Shown: one piece after another, positions 24,269 through 37,118 of the stretch
Layout: every line of letters starts with the position of its first letter
Numbering within the stretch: position 1 is the stretch's first letter
DNA from: Pithys albifrons albifrons
Lineage: Eukaryota; Chordata; Aves; Passeriformes; Thamnophilidae
Assembly: GCF_047495875.1 (NCBI RefSeq)
Contig: NC_092463.1
Location: forward strand, 4,773,557-4,837,556
Length of the DNA stretch: 64,000 bases
Direction: 5' to 3'
Translations under genes and position numbers: made by a program
Notes under the pieces: generated by a model
What the model was told of the DNA's origin: nothing
Database searches by the model: none
The model's input: the letters and a program-made list of their open reading frames with translations, nothing else

Positions 24269-25465
24269 TCAATTATTTTCTACCATATTCTCTAAGGAAG
24301 GTGTTTTGCCTTCCAGCTTCCTCTCCAGATCACTCAAGAGTTAATGGGCAGCAAAGAAGCCCTGGAAGTACAAGCACAGCAGAAGCCTGGCCTGTCTTTC
24401 CAGAGCCTGCTGCACTCCAAAATTCCTTCTCCTGCCCATTCACAAGTGTGAACCCTGCAGCATCTCAGCAGAGTCCATAGCTCCCTCTTGTGTCACTAAA
24501 GCACTGCTGGAACCTGCACCTGGAATCCTCCCGGCCACCCTTCACACCTGGACACCTCCTCTCCAAGTACAACCACACCCCACCTGCACCACAGATTCCC
24601 TGGAAACCCGCAGCTCCTCCAACTCCAGTTGCAGTCTCCTATTTTTCATGCCTCCTGCTCTCACTGGGAGCTTTCCAGGATGCAAGGTCATGGATCAATA
24701 TGCCCAGGCAGTGCCAAAGGGCAGACACTGGATCGGGATGTACTTGCAGGAAGGCAGGGAGAGCCTACAATGACAAACTGCTGTAATTGTGCACCTGATG
24801 AAGCCGCTGGGTTTGAGGTTTCAAAGTGCATTTGAAGCCAGTCTGGGAAGAAGAGTGTTGCTTACATTTTATGAGATTAAATTATTCATTATTCCGAAGA
24901 AAAGAGCAATTTTAAAAAATAATATTTTAAGGGCTAGGAACAAATTCAGAGAGAAAAGAACCAAAGATGTCCCAAAACACCCTTATTTGAAGGGAAACGT
25001 GCTAAGCATCCTGCTTTTAGCAGCACAGACCTGTCAGACTGCCCGACCACTGCCACATTAAAACACTGTATTTTCACTGGCACTCTCTCAACGAGGCTTT
25101 TCACACACTGTCCCTTTCTAATATTCCTCTTCAGGCCCAGAGGAAGGGCAGGACCAGCTGAATCGGAGCCAAGACACATTTGTATCCATTTTTGCCCATT
25201 TCCTCTCAGTTCAGAGCACCAATTAAGTGTTACCAGTATGGATGAAATGGCATTAGCTTGTTGTTGAAAGGCAGTGAGAGAAGGAAAGGAGATTTCCACG
25301 CTGTGCAGTTCTGCATTGAGCAGCTTGACTCTGATGGACATTAACCAGTCACCATCAAATGATCTTGGTGAATCGCATGGCCATGCAGGTAATGAACCTT
25401 GCAGGAAGAACTCCTTTCCAAGGTGACCCCATCACAGGAGAAGCAGGGATCACCATGGCAAAGCA
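24269..25465. other. Unique noncoding stretch
   Basis: 1.2 kb, no recognised repeat. Frames of 90-131 codons on both strands (24490-24786, 24946-25341) have no recognisable domain or splice context. Confidence 0.5.
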
Positions 25466-25757
25466 TCTCCCAGGCACTCAGCAATAGGACAAGGGGGCAC
25501 GATGGGCTCAAGCTCTGCCAGGGGAAATTGAAGCTGGAGATCAGAAACAAATTCTTTGCAGAGAGAGTGCTCAGGCATTGGAATGGGCTGCCCAGAGAGG
25601 GGGTGGATTCCCCATCCCTGGAGGTTTTTCAACTGAGATTGGCCGTGGCACTGAGTGCCATGATCTGGTAAAGGGACTGGAGTTGGACCAAGGGTTGGAC
25701 TTGATGATCTTGGAGGTCTTTTCCAACCCAATCAATTCTATGATTCTATTCTATGAT
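25466..25757 (+). mobile_element. CR1 LINE 3' fragment, young group
   Basis: It starts at TCTCCCAGGCACTCAGCAAT and ends in an extended terminal repeat, ATTCTATGATTCTATTCTATG. It is nearly identical over 290 bases to the copy at 4.7 kb. Both carry CTGGTAAAGGGACTGGAG including the ORF2 terminator. Confidence 0.95.
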
Positions 25758-26025
25758 CTGTAAGAATCAGCAGCTGGCAGGCCAAAGGGGGGTTTCTGCC
25801 TCTTGTCTCTGCTGCCTTGGGAACTGGACAGTGCCAGGATGCTGTGCCCTCAAAAGCAGTGATGGAAAATGTGGAGGTGCAGGACAGAACTGCTCTCAGC
25901 AATCAGCCCTCTGAAAATTGCTGTGCTGGCTGCAGGAGCTTCTCCACAGCAGGTCATGGAGGCAGCAACAAGTGGGAGGTACAAACAGCCTCCTTGTGAG
26001 AGGAACTTCAGAAAAGGGCCTGGAG

Positions 26026-26295
26026 TGACAAGCCAAGGGGGAATGGCTTCAGACTGAAGGAGGGCAGGGTTAGATGGGATACTTGGGAGAAATTGTTCCC
26101 TCTGAGGGTGGGCAGGCCCTGGCACAGGTTGCCCAGAGAAGCTGTGGCTGCCCCATCCCTGGGAGTGTCCAAGGCCAGGTTGGATGGGGCTTGGAGCAAC
26201 CTGGGATACTGGAAAGTCTCCTTGCCCATGGCAGGGTGAGAGAACTGAATGATTTTTAAGGTCCCTCCAACACAACCTATCCCATGATTCTATGA
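26026..26295 (+). mobile_element. CR1 LINE 3' fragment, GCTCCAAGCCCC group
   Basis: GACTGAAGGAGGGCAGGG, then AGGTTGCCCAGAGAAGCTGTGG, GTTGGATGGGGCTTGGAGC and CCATGATTCTATG. About 270 bases, plus orientation, better preserved than most copies of this group. Confidence 0.92.
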
Positions 26296-26898
26296 AAAAA
26301 AAGGCTTCACTGACAAGGCCAAGCTTTCAACACATACCAAGCAACTTCTCTTTGCTCCACCCTCTAGAAGCTCCTATTAAACAGGGATTATTCTTGCCAA
26401 CTCTTTATTACCACAAGCTGTTTGTTACAGCTCTGGAGCATTTGGAAATTTCATCCTATTTCCAGGGCTTTATCACCTTCCAAAACTGCTCCTTTTTAAG
26501 CCAATGTTTCTCATGCTGGCGTTCAGCCTGGAGGTGAATTTCTTTAGAGAGTTTAAGTAAATCTGCTCAGTGTTTTCTTTATGATAATCAGCAGACAGAG
26601 CAGTACAATCTTCTGGTGATGTATTTAATGCAAAACTGCGCTTTTTGGTTTGCTTTAGAAAGGATTCTATCACAGAAGTCCAATAGGGGAGAGCAAAATC
26701 AGGACCCTGAATTGTACAACATCAAGAGATAAAGATGGAAAGCTGCAGCACCAAATCCAGCTCTCTCCCTTCCAGTATATGCAATTCACCCCCATACTGA
26801 GGAACAACAGAAGCAAAGTGATGCACGCTCAAAAAAATACTGGAATGGGAAAACAGTTACTCCTCCAGGAAAGCCAGATATGACTTCCAGCTTTTATA
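26296..26898. other. Unique noncoding stretch
   Basis: 600 bases, no repeat or gene recognised. It ends at the 5' truncation point of the long CR1 copy. Confidence 0.5.
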
Positions 26899-27586
26899 GG
26901 ACCTTGGGGTACTAATTGACAGGAAGCTCAACAGGAGCCAACAGTGTGCCCAGGTGGCCAAGAAGGCCAATGGGATCCTGGCCTGGATCAAAACTAGCGT
27001 GGCCAGCAGGCCCAGGGCAGTGACCCTTCCCCTGGACTCTGCCTTGGGGAGGCCACACCTTGAGTGTTGTGTTCAGTTCTGGGCCCCTCAGGTCAGGAAA
27101 GAGATTGAGGGGCTGGAGCAGGGCCAGAGAAGAGCAACGAGGCTGGAGAAGGGACTGGAGCACAAATGCTGTGGGGAGAGGCTGAGGGAGCTGGGGGTGT
27201 TTAACCTGGAGAAGAGGAGGCTCAGACGTGACCTCAGCACTGTCTAGAACTCCCTGAAGGGAAGTTCTGGCCAGGTGGGGGTTGGTCTCTTCTCCCAGGC
27301 ACTCAGCAATAGGACAAGGGGGCACGATGGGCTCAAGCTCTGCCAGGGGAAATTTCAGTTGGAGATCAGAAAAAACTTCTTTCCAGAGAGAGTGCTCAGG
27401 CATTGGAATGGGCTGCCCAGAGAGGGGGTGGATTCCCCATCCCTGGAGATTTTTAAACACAGATTGGCCATGGCACTGAGTGCCATGATCTGGTAAAGGG
27501 ACTGGAGTTGGCCCAAGGGTTGGACTTGATGATCTCAGAGGTCTTTTCCAACCCAATCGATTCTATGATTCTGTGATTCTATGATA
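26899..27586 (+). mobile_element. Long CR1 LINE copy with ORF2 tail interrupted by TAG
   Basis: This is about 690 bases of a young-group element in plus orientation, from GGACCTTGGGGTACTAATTG to ATTCTATGATTCTGTGATTC. It encodes the ORF2 C-terminal region: [19 protein letters not shown], then [14 protein letters not shown], then [13 protein letters not shown]. The frame stops at TAG 27245-27247, directly after LSTV. The same frame stays open beyond it to the normal terminator after SAMIW near 27496. It is the second-longest CR1 here and cannot encode a full protein because it is 5'-truncated. Confidence 0.96.
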
Positions 27587-29586
27587 TGACATTTTCCCTT
27601 TAAACTGTAATTTTAAAGCATATTGGGTCGCTGCCTTTAAGATATATAATCATGAGAGGAGATGATGCAACCAGGGAGACACAGATACAACTTGGTCTGT
27701 AAACTGTAACTCAATCCCCCCCATTCTGTGGCAATTAAAAGACTAAATTGACTTAAGGAGAGTAATTTTAATGGAAGTGTCTGACTTCACCGGAGTCTCA
27801 GGAGGTTAGGTAATTATTTACTTTCCCTTTCCCTTTTGGAAATTTTAAAGGGTGATTTTTGTTTTCCTTTCTTTGCATAGTGCTCAGCAAGAGAAGTGCT
27901 CTAAACTGCTAGTGTTAATTATTCATACCCCCTGTTAAAATTCCCTTGAGTATTCAGCTGACATTGAAAACTGAAGCAGAAATTTTTTTTTTCCAGATTT
28001 AGGACTTTTCACTGGTCACTTATCCACTAAAAATACCACATGGAAATAGCCTGGCTCTGAGGCTGATCACAGACACAGACTGTGTGAGCCAGAGCATGAA
28101 AGAAACGCTGGATTTGCACCGAAAGGGACTGCAACTCACCTAGACCAGCTCTGCTGAAGGGTGAGAGCCATCCCTGGGGAAATATTTCATGTGATGATTT
28201 GAGCAAATCTATATGGCAGTTAAATTCAGACCACTGAGTGGAGACCTTTGGCCAAAACTCCAGAGTAAACGAGCACAACCTCTCTAATAAAATTTTTTGA
28301 CAGTGATATCACTAGTTTGACAGACATCACTCTTCACACTTCAAAAGCCAATCTCAAACCCTACAAATCATCCCAGAAGTGATGTGAAACACGTTTTACT
28401 TTGTCTGCCAGCTCTCCAAGCCATACCTGGTGGTGGCCACCAACACTGGGAGAGTGCAGAGCTAAATGGCTCAGCAGCTGAACTACTTTCACAACTCTCT
28501 CCTCTAATCCATCCCTGCTGCAGCCCAGAGCCACACCAAGCCCATAAGGAGCCTTGAGGGCAACACCTGCAATATAATTTCATGTAATTCGCCCCCCTCA
28601 AAAGTCATTCTTCAAAGTTACAGCCTTGAATCCTGAGACAGGGCTACTAAGATACCTGCAGAGGTCACTCCATCCATTCCTGCAGCACAGCAGAGGATCC
28701 ACTCAGCCTTGCAGGAGGATGATGTGAGCTTGGCCTGCTATTTAAACCGTCCAGAAACAGCTTCGCAATCTGCTCCAGAGAGTCACTGTCCTGAGGAGAT
28801 AACACAGCTCTGCCTCACTGCAGTTTAAGCCTTTTAATTGCCGTCCTGTTCCCAGTGGCCACCACAACTAATGCCAGTCAACCACCCCAGTCTGGGACAG
28901 TCTGCAGCTTTTCAGGCTTTCCTGGCTGCTCCAACACCCCTCCATGCTCCAGATTGCTGTGTGTGCATCAGATCAGAGCCATGGGCAGGCTATGGCTGCT
29001 CCCAACAGAAGCACTGAAGCAGATGGGTGCAACGTGGGGTTTGAGGGCAAAATCCAGGAGGGAAACTGCTGCATTTACATAAGCAAACAGGCTACTCAAG
29101 TTTGACAAATGTAGCTCAGCTCATCCCAAAAGGTATATCCCTGTAAATTAATTGATGAGGGAGGGCCACGCACCGGGCAAGATTTACACAACTTGAAGAT
29201 GGATCTTCCTGTATGTAAGATAACCCTTCAAGCAGCTTAGTCTGCTCTGACAGAAAGACTCCCTTCCCAGCAATCCTCCTTGCCAGCTGGCTATGGCCAT
29301 CCAAACTTCTCCAGGCAGTCCCTCAGAGGCTGCCTGTGGCAAGGGCAGTAAAGCTGTGTTCCTCCTGCTGAGGAATCTTTATTTCATGGGCCATGGAGGG
29401 AGCTGGGTTCCTCTAGATGGCCCTTTCAGGAGCAGGTCTGGAAGGGAATCCTGTCCTCACTCATTTTTATGTGCCTGATTAAAAGCACAGAGACTCCCCT
29501 TTCCTGAACAGCCAGCTCCCAAACACAGTGTTTCCTTGTCAGCACAATTCCCACAAAGCCATGAGATTACCTTAATAGTCTCCAAC
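27587..29586. other. Unique stretch, left part a candidate conserved noncoding element
   Basis: At 27590-28000 the DNA is AT-rich and repeat-free, with several homeodomain-type cores (TAATTATT, TTAATTATTC, CAATTAAAAG) and a CTTTGCAT octamer-like core near 27871. Conservation is inferred only from this look. The remainder (28000-29586) shows no recognised repeat; a minus-strand TAG/GTGAGT donor-like site lies at 28134-28141 without a supported exon. Confidence 0.35.
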
Positions 29587-29802
29587 ATAGAATCACAGAA
29601 TATTTTGAGTTTGAAGGGCACCACAAGGATCATCAAGTCCAGCCCTTAGCCCTCCACAGGACACCCCAACAGTCCCACCATTGTCCAAACACTCCTAGAG
29701 CTCAGGCAGCCTTGGGGCCGTGCCCACTGCCCTGGGAGCCTGACCAGTGCCCACCATCCTCTAGGGGAAGAACCTTTTCCTGATACCCAACCTAAATCTC
29801 TC
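29587..29802 (-). mobile_element. CR1 LINE 3' fragment, CACCACAAGGATC group
   Basis: ATAGAATCACAGAATATTTTG, then TTTGAAGGGCACCACAAGG, AGCCCTCCACAGGACACCCC and CCTTTTCCTGATACCCAACC. This is a separate CR1 tail type seen only once in the window. About 215 bases, minus orientation, old. Confidence 0.85.
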
Positions 29803-30379
29803 ACAACACACCACTCCTCCCCAGCCCCACGATGTAAGTGTGTTTAGCAAATAAATCCCAGGAGTCAGTGCAACTTCCCTTTTGACTTCTTCAAGGAAAA
29901 CATCAAAGTGCTGTGCTCTGCTCCTCACCAGAGGGAGGTGCTTCATTCTGCCTCTCATCATTAAGGTTCAAAGGTACCTCGAGGTGCCAGAGCACTGCCA
30001 TGGACACCTGATCATGGATGGGCAGCCAGCATGGAATAGAGTTCACCTGCACAGCCAGCACTGAGCTGGCTCAGCTGCACAAGGCACTGACAGTCCTTCT
30101 GTCCTCACAGGAAACCACATCCCTGGGTAGTAAAATGGATGAAACCACTCACTGCTGTCTGAAGCACAGACACTGTGACAGCCACACTACCCAAATTAGG
30201 GAGCTGTTGGAACTGGGACATTCAGCTGGCAGGTTACATATGGTATTTATCTGCCTCACATGGGAATAGGGAAAAATAAGACAACTAATTCCTGAGAGCT
30301 GTTCTAAGATCCACTGGCGGAAAAAGCCAAAACCAGCCCAACACCATCACAGCTCCCTCCCCTGGGAGGGAATTGAATG
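29803..30379. other. Unique noncoding stretch
   Basis: About 580 bases between two minus-oriented CR1 copies. No feature recognised. Confidence 0.5.
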
Positions 30380-30837
30380 TCATAGAATCATAGAATCAGT
30401 TGGGTTGGAAAAGAACTCCAAGATCATCAAGTCCAGCCCTTGGTCCAACTCCAGTCCCTTTACCAGATCATGGCACTCAGTGCCACGGCCAAGCTCACCT
30501 GAAAAACCTCCAGGGATGGGGAATCCACCCCCTCTCTGGGCAGCCCATTCCAATGCCTGAGCACTCTCTCTGCAAAGAATCTCTTTCTGATCTCCAACTT
30601 CAGTTTCCCCTGGCAGAGCTTGAGCCCATCGTGCCCCCTTGTCCTATTGCTGAGTGCCTGGGAGAAGAGACCAACCGCCACCTGGCCAGAACTTCCCTTC
30701 AGGGAGTTCTAGACAGTGCTAAGGTCACCTCTGAGCCTCCTCTGCTCCAGGCTAAACACCCCCAGCTCCCTCACCTCTCCCCACAGGGCTTGTGCTCCAG
30801 TCCCTTCACCAGCCTTGTTGCTCTTCTCTGGACCTGT
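30380..30837 (-). mobile_element. CR1 LINE 3' fragment, young group, shared TAG
   Basis: It starts at CATAGAATCATAGAATCAG and runs about 460 bases to GTTGCTCTTCTCTGGACC. In the ORF2 frame (minus) it carries TAG at 30709-30711, the same site as the copies at 27.2, 32.1, 42.2 and 52.5 kb. Downstream of the stop the frame remains open to the terminator, as SAMIW then TAA. Confidence 0.96.
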
Positions 30838-31808
30838 GGAGATTACAGTACCAGTAAAACCATAAAGCATCACAGCTCTATCCTTTCAAAATACAGCTGC
30901 TGTACATTAACCACCTTCATCAATCCACTGATGTGCACACTGACCCTCTACTTATCATTGCTCTAAACCACCTTAACTAAAGTCAGTGTGAACAGTTTTT
31001 TTGCCGTCTTTTCTGGCATTTGGGAAACCAAAGGCTCTATTGTTTTCCTCCCAGTTATCCAGAGTAAGCAGCTCTGGTGCTTCCAAGCCCTCTGAAAGCC
31101 ACCATCTCTGGCAGTCCTGACCTGCTCTGCTCCAGGGGTCTGGCTCAAAAGCCTTTCAGCTTCTGGATTCATCTGCTTCACTGATCGCTGAGCAAGGAAT
31201 GCATGAGGAGTGATGAAACAGTGCCAGGTTAGGAAACTGGGATGCTTCACATGGTTCTTAAGTAGGCATCAAAAATAACAGCTGATAGAGAATGACAAAC
31301 AACAGTACAGTCTGGGATAATTTTAATAATTTAAGATTTTTTTCCTATGCAAAAAAAATTTGAAAAAAATTAAGAAAACGCTGCCCCACTGAAAACAGTG
31401 GCAGTTCCAGTGTTCACCATCCAACCAGGATTTAGGACTTGGCCCCAAATATCTGCTTTTTCTGCCAGCCAACACACTCTCAGGCAAAACATAACTGTTT
31501 AGATTCTGGTTTTCAGCAAACTTTGGGAATGGGAGGGAAGACCAAAGAGCCTCCCTCCAGTTTACACATCAGCCAGAACAACCACCAAGCTCTCCTGGGG
31601 CTCTCAAAGCTACCACAGGAGAGGGCTTTGTGCCAGAGGTGCCTGTTTTGAACCAGACTCAGGGGGTACCCCTCAGGGGGTCACAGCCCAGTGACCCTTG
31701 GCTCACATGCCTATGGTACCACCAGCACCACGAAGAGCTGAACCCGCTGTCTCCTTTCTATTTTCCTAGAAATCAGGCTCAGTGCTTTAGAGCAACATAG
31801 GACCACGG
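30838..31808. other. Unique noncoding stretch
   Basis: 970 bases, AT-rich around 31310-31380. No repeat, exon or RNA gene recognised. Confidence 0.55.
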
Positions 31809-32391
31809 CATCATAGAATTGACTGGGTTGGAAAAAACCTCTGAGATCATCAAGTCCAACCCTCGGTCCAACTCCAGTCCCTTTACCAGATCATGGCACT
31901 CAGTGCCACGGCCAATCTGTGTTTAAAAATCTCCAGGGATGGGGAATCCACCCCCTCTCTGGGCAGCCCATTCCAGTGCCTGATTACTCTTTCTGGAATG
32001 AATTTGTTTCTGCTCTCCAACTTCAATTTCCCCTGGCAGAGCTTGAGCCCATCGTGCCCCCTTGTCCTATTGCTGAGTGCCTGGGAGAAGAGACCAACCC
32101 CCACCTGGCCACAACTTCCCTTCAGGTAGTTCTAGACAGTGCTGAGGTCACCTCTGAGCCTCCTCTTCTCCAGGCTAAACACCCCCAGCTCCCTCAGCCT
32201 CTCCCCACAGCACTTGTGCTCCAGTCCCTTCTCCAGCCTCGTTGCTCTTCTCTGGCCCCGCTCCAGCCCCTCAATCTCTTTCCTCAACTGAGGGGCCCAG
32301 AACTGAACACAACACTCAAGGTGTGGCCTCACCAACGCAGAGTCCAGGGGAAGGGTCACTGCCCTGGGCCTGCTGGCCACGCTAGTTTTGA
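31809..32391 (-). mobile_element. CR1 LINE 3' fragment, young group, shared TAG
   Basis: About 580 bases from CATCATAGAATTGACTGGG to TGGCCACGCTAGTTTTG. The minus-strand frame encodes [18 protein letters not shown] and [13 protein letters not shown], and is cut by TAG at 32132-32134 after LSTV. The remaining 70 or so ORF2 codons after the stop are open in the same frame. Confidence 0.96.
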
Positions 32392-35300
32392 TATGTCAAG
32401 GCCAAATTTTTGTCTGAGAAAAAGAGCCATGAAACTCCATTACCTCTCATGTTACAGGAGTTGTTCCTGCAAGAACACCAAGAAAAGCGGGTTCCCGGGG
32501 CAAAGGGGCTGAGTGTAAAGAGATACAAAAGAAATAAATATGATTGAAAAGAAAAAAGGTGTAACTGTCTTTATTTCACAGAGGAGGGAAGTGACACAGT
32601 CAGGAAATTAAGCTCACTGCACTCCCAAAGATGTTCTTTGTTCTCACCAGCTGAGGCACCAAGAACGGCTGGACAGTGCAGTCCACACATCCTTTCCAAG
32701 GATAAGGACAGGTCAAACCCAGAACTCACCTGAGACCTCACTGCTATCCAGTTACTTCATCACAAGCCTGTCCTCTTCCTCCTCCTGCCTTAATGCCTCG
32801 AATCAAAAACAAACAAACAAAAAACACAAAACCCCAACAAAACACATTAAAAAACCCCCATACCAGTCAGTCCCAAAAAGAAATTTAGAGTTTAAAGGTC
32901 CTTGTGAAACATAAAATTGCCAGAAGAAAAAGACAACTGCAGCAACAGCCAAGTGAACCCCATGAAGGCTTGAAAATATCCCATCCTGACCCTCAGCACT
33001 GCACTCCAGGGCATCTCATGACAGGCAAGACACATCAACCTCCTTTCCCTTGGCCAAACACCCTTTATTAAAGGAAGAGGGAGCACACCCTCCCTAGAAG
33101 AGTCCACAAACTCTAATCACAACTTCCAATTCCAAAGAAAATCCAAATACAAACACCCTGTATTAGGAAAGATAAGATAAAATTCTCTGCACTGGAGGCA
33201 TCATTGAAATAATGTGATTACAGTAATTAGGAGCACATCAGTAGGTAGCTTTGCAAGCAAGAATCTTTTACAGATGTCTCAAGGGACATTTCCTAAGCCA
33301 GGCTTTGTTTAAAAGAAAAAACAGCTGATTTTGGAGCTATGCACTGTAAAGCTGAAGTTGGGCTGATAGTCAGAAAATACCAGAACTGTAACTCTGAAAA
33401 AGAAAGCATTTAAAGTGCAACACCCCAGAATCACGAGGCACTTTGAAAACATGCCCTGCAAAGCCATAATGAGCATGTTCCACTCCCATGGCCAGGGGTA
33501 AACAGGACCCACCTGTGCCCCAGACCCACACACCAAGAGCAGAGCACTGAGGACACCACTAATCCATGCCCTGCAAGGATCACAGCCAGGGCAGGAAGAG
33601 GCAGCACAAGCCTCTGAGCTGCTCCCTGTTCCACCCCAGGCCCCAGCCTGCAGCCAGAACTGGATGCATTTTTAAATGAACTTGCAGAGTGCTCAACTCA
33701 AAACTTTATGGATCAGTGCTTTGGTGAGGAAAATCACTGCAGCTGGGGGGAGTGCATTCCAACCCTCTTGTCTATTAATTTCAGTGCTTAACTCCCTCCC
33801 ATGCTGCTCCACTGATCCCAGCAGCCTCCCCACATATCATATCCCTGTTGTTTTCACTCTCCATGCCAGGAGCAGCCACGGTGGATGCCAACCAGGAGGC
33901 AGGAGCTGCATTTTTTGATGTCTGCAGTTATTGTGAGTTGACATGAACAACAACTGACGGGGAAGTGCAGGAGGAATGAATGTTTAACTGCTTTGAGGCA
34001 GGAGGGGCAGAGAGAGGAGGATCAGCCGGTTAGAAGTGTTTGGGAAAGGGATGGAGCTCATGGGTCAGGGAGAGGTGATTGGCAGGAGCCGTCTCATGAT
34101 ACCCACGGTCAGGTCACGCTCTGTGCTGCACTCAGAGCTCATTTCCCAGCCTTCCTCCTCTCTTCTCCCCCTCCCCTTCTGCTTCATTTGTCAAAGTTTC
34201 CTCCCCAGCAGAATCTGATGCCAATGTTTTCAAAATCCAAGCTGCCTCAACCCAGACACCTCAACCCCTGCTCTGCCAGCACTCCGAGGGCTCTGACCTG
34301 CAGGAGGAAAACACTGACAGACTGCTTGGACTTCAGCACCTCTTTACCAGTTCCAGAGACTCAAATGAGCTCAAAAAATACGAAATATTTCAAGTCCTTT
34401 TGGCATTTTCCCCCCTGCTTTTCTAGCTGTGGAAGGACAGCCCACCACTGGAAGAAGGCTGACATGTCACAGCACCAGCTGCTCTTCTCCTGCTGTGTGA
34501 TCTACCATGACATGTGCTCCAGGAGGTAAAAGAAGGAAGATCTCAGGGTGATTCTCCTGGAAACAGGAGGCAGCCTGCTCAGGATCTTGTACATGGTGGT
34601 GATCCAGCTGAGAGATGTGTGAGTTTGCATTTAGCAAGGCTTAGACCTGTCCTAGCTCCATGTGGGTGTCCCAGTGCTGTACTGGCCTTGGTCTTGTGCC
34701 TCCAGGCAGAGAATGCAACTTCAGCTTGAAAAAGAGAACAGAAAAAGACCCTCTTGCCTGTCGAGGAAGCTTTTGGCATTCTTGTCATTTTTTAGAGGGA
34801 ATGGGTGGTCTTTTTTTTTTTCCCCATTATGGCCATGAATCCCACTTGGATCTAACATTACATCTGACCAAACCCACCAGGTCTCTGCTTCAACATCTTT
34901 CATGTGCAGTGCAGTTCAACAGCATTCCAGGACAGGACTTTTCTTCTGCTCCTGATGAACTCCAAAGCAAAAGAGGTTTAGACAGACTGCATGATCACAT
35001 ACCACATGTCTGACAAGCCAGCACCCCACTGTGATAGCCATGGCCAAAAAAACCCAACTGGAAACACTTTCTCATTCAAAGTGTTTGGCATCAAGGGAGA
35101 AGGAGTATTTCACAGCAAGGTTTCCCCAGGGTGCTGGATGAAAAGCAGGAGCTTCAGGTCACTTCTGCTGGCACAGAATGAAAACACAGAGTAAAAACAT
35201 TCAGGAAAATTCATCCTGTTTTTTAAACACAGCTGCTTGCTGTGGAAGTCATCCAGCTTAGCACTTCTGTTCCCACAGACATTAAGAACAGAGACACAAA

Positions 35301-36296
35301 GCAGAGCATCTGGTCAGTCCTGACAAACAGCTCCCCTGAGTTTACCTTTGGGTATTAAGACTGGCTGTGGAGGTTTGGAGGCTCAATAGATGAGATTTTT
35401 TAGCAAAGATCTGAGAAATGAGCAAAAAGGATGTGGCTGCTGCCCCTCCTTTGTGCAAAGAGCGGCAGAAGGGAAAGTGTGAGGGTACTTTGTGAGAAGT
35501 TGTCCCAAACGTCAATGAAGAGCAGCACTGCAGAGCAGAGACAGCCAGGAGGTCACAGGCAGGACATGGAGAGGTCAGCAGAGCCCTTACAAGGCAGGCA
35601 CACAACTTACATCTGAGGCAGGGTGAAAGAAAGCAGCTCAAAAGAACAAAAATGCAGTCTGCACCTCTCCAGGGCAGGGATACTTGCTGCTGTATTTTCT
35701 TATTCATACAGTTGTTAAATTCCCCTCTCTCTCTCCCACTTGCAGAGCTGTAGCAGTGATGGATTCAGCTCTAGGCACATCATGCGTGGCCAGGGTTAAC
35801 CATGATCTCTGCTATGATTTTTTGATTCCCAGGTGCTGCTGTCATTGGCAGAACATGACCTTTCTGCCCCACGGTGCCACACTCTTCCCTGTGCACTCCC
35901 CAGTTCCTTGCAGCTTATCTTGTCATGATGGACACAACGAACATCTGCTGATAAGCTTCCAAGCATTTTACTCTGACAAATCTGAAGCTGAAGACAAATC
36001 TCAGGGCTGACATGTCTGCACAGAGGTTAAAAAGCTTGTTCTGATCTTTGACGGAGAGTCTGAAGAGATGAACAGTGCCAAGTCCTGCAGTGCAGAGCAG
36101 AGCCCTGTGCAGGCTCTGACCCTGCTCGGTGCAGCTCTGCTGTCACACAACAGCCACGGAGTGGCAGACGAGGCATCCCCAGAGCACATCCCGGTGCCCT
36201 GATCCAGCTGGGAGCCTCACAGCAGCTCCAGCCCGACCTCCCTGCCCTCGGCACAGGGAGGCAGCAGCACCCCAGCCTTGCTGTGCTGCCCACAAA
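32392..36296. other. Unique noncoding stretch
   Basis: 3.9 kb with no recognised transposon, the longest repeat-poor run in the middle of the window. It holds an A/AAC-rich low-complexity patch (32800-32860). The longest frame is 178 codons at 33993-34529 (plus): low-complexity, Ser/Pro/Leu-rich, no recognised domain. The 36.03-36.29 kb part is GC-richer. Confidence 0.5.
32800..32860. repeat. AAAC-rich low-complexity patch
   Basis: AATCAAAAACAAACAAACAAA followed by irregular A/C-rich sequence. It is a simple-repeat patch with no identified transposon attached. Confidence 0.8.
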
Positions 36297-37118
36297 GAAT
36301 CATAGAATCGACTGGGTTGGAAAAGAACTCCGAGATCATCAAGTCCAACCCTTGGTCCAACTCCAGTCCCTTTACCAGATCATGGCACTCAGGGCCATGG
36401 CCAAGCTCACTTTAAAAACCTCCAGGGATGGGGAATCCACCCCCTCTCTGGGAAGCCCATTCCAATGCCTGAGCACTCTCTCTGGAAAGAATCTCTTTCT
36501 GGTCTCCAACTTCAATTTCCCATGGCAGAGCTTGAGCCCATCGTGCCCCCTTGTCCTATTGCTGAGTGCCTGGAAGAAGAGACCAACCCCCACCTGGCCA
36601 GAACTTCCTTTCAGGCAGTTCCAGACAGTGCTGAGGTCACCTCTGAGCCTCCTCTTCTCCAGCCTAAACACCCCCAGCTCCCTCAGCCTCTCCCCACAGC
36701 ACTTGTGCTCCAGTCCCTTCTCCAGCCTCGTTGCTCTTCTCTGGCCCCACTCCAGCCCCTCAATCTCTTTCCTGAACTGAGGGGCCCAGAACTGAACACA
36801 ACACTCAAGGTGTGGCCTCCCCAAGGCAGAGTCCAGGGGAAGGGTCACTGCCCTGGACCTGCTGGCCACGCTAGTTTGGATCCAGGCCAGGATCCCATTG
36901 GCCTTCTTGGCCACCTGGGCACACTCTTGGCTCCTGTTGAGCTTCCTGTCCCTCAGTCCCCCCAGGTCCCTTTCTGCCTGGCTGCTCTCCAGCCACTCTG
37001 TGCCCAGCCTGGAGCGCTGCAGGGGGTTGGTGTGGCCAAAGTGCAGGACCCGGCACTTGGCCTTATTGAACTGTATCCCATTGGAATCAGCCCACCAGCA
37101 GCCTTGGGACAGCTCTAG
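36297..37118 (-). mobile_element. Longest CR1 LINE copy, young group
   Basis: About 820 bases in minus orientation, starting at the 3' end with CATAGAATCGACTGGGTTGG. It extends further 5' than any other copy here, through the CCACTTTGGCC-equivalent and FNKAKC regions, to near GGAATCAGCCCACC. The exact 5' truncation point is uncertain within about 70 bases. Unlike its sisters it has TGG instead of TAG at the shared stop site, so its ORF2 tail is uninterrupted. Confidence 0.96.

Noticed and set aside
33993..34529. 178-codon plus-strand frame
   Set aside because: Low-complexity composition, no known domain, no promoter or splice context; a chance frame is more likely.
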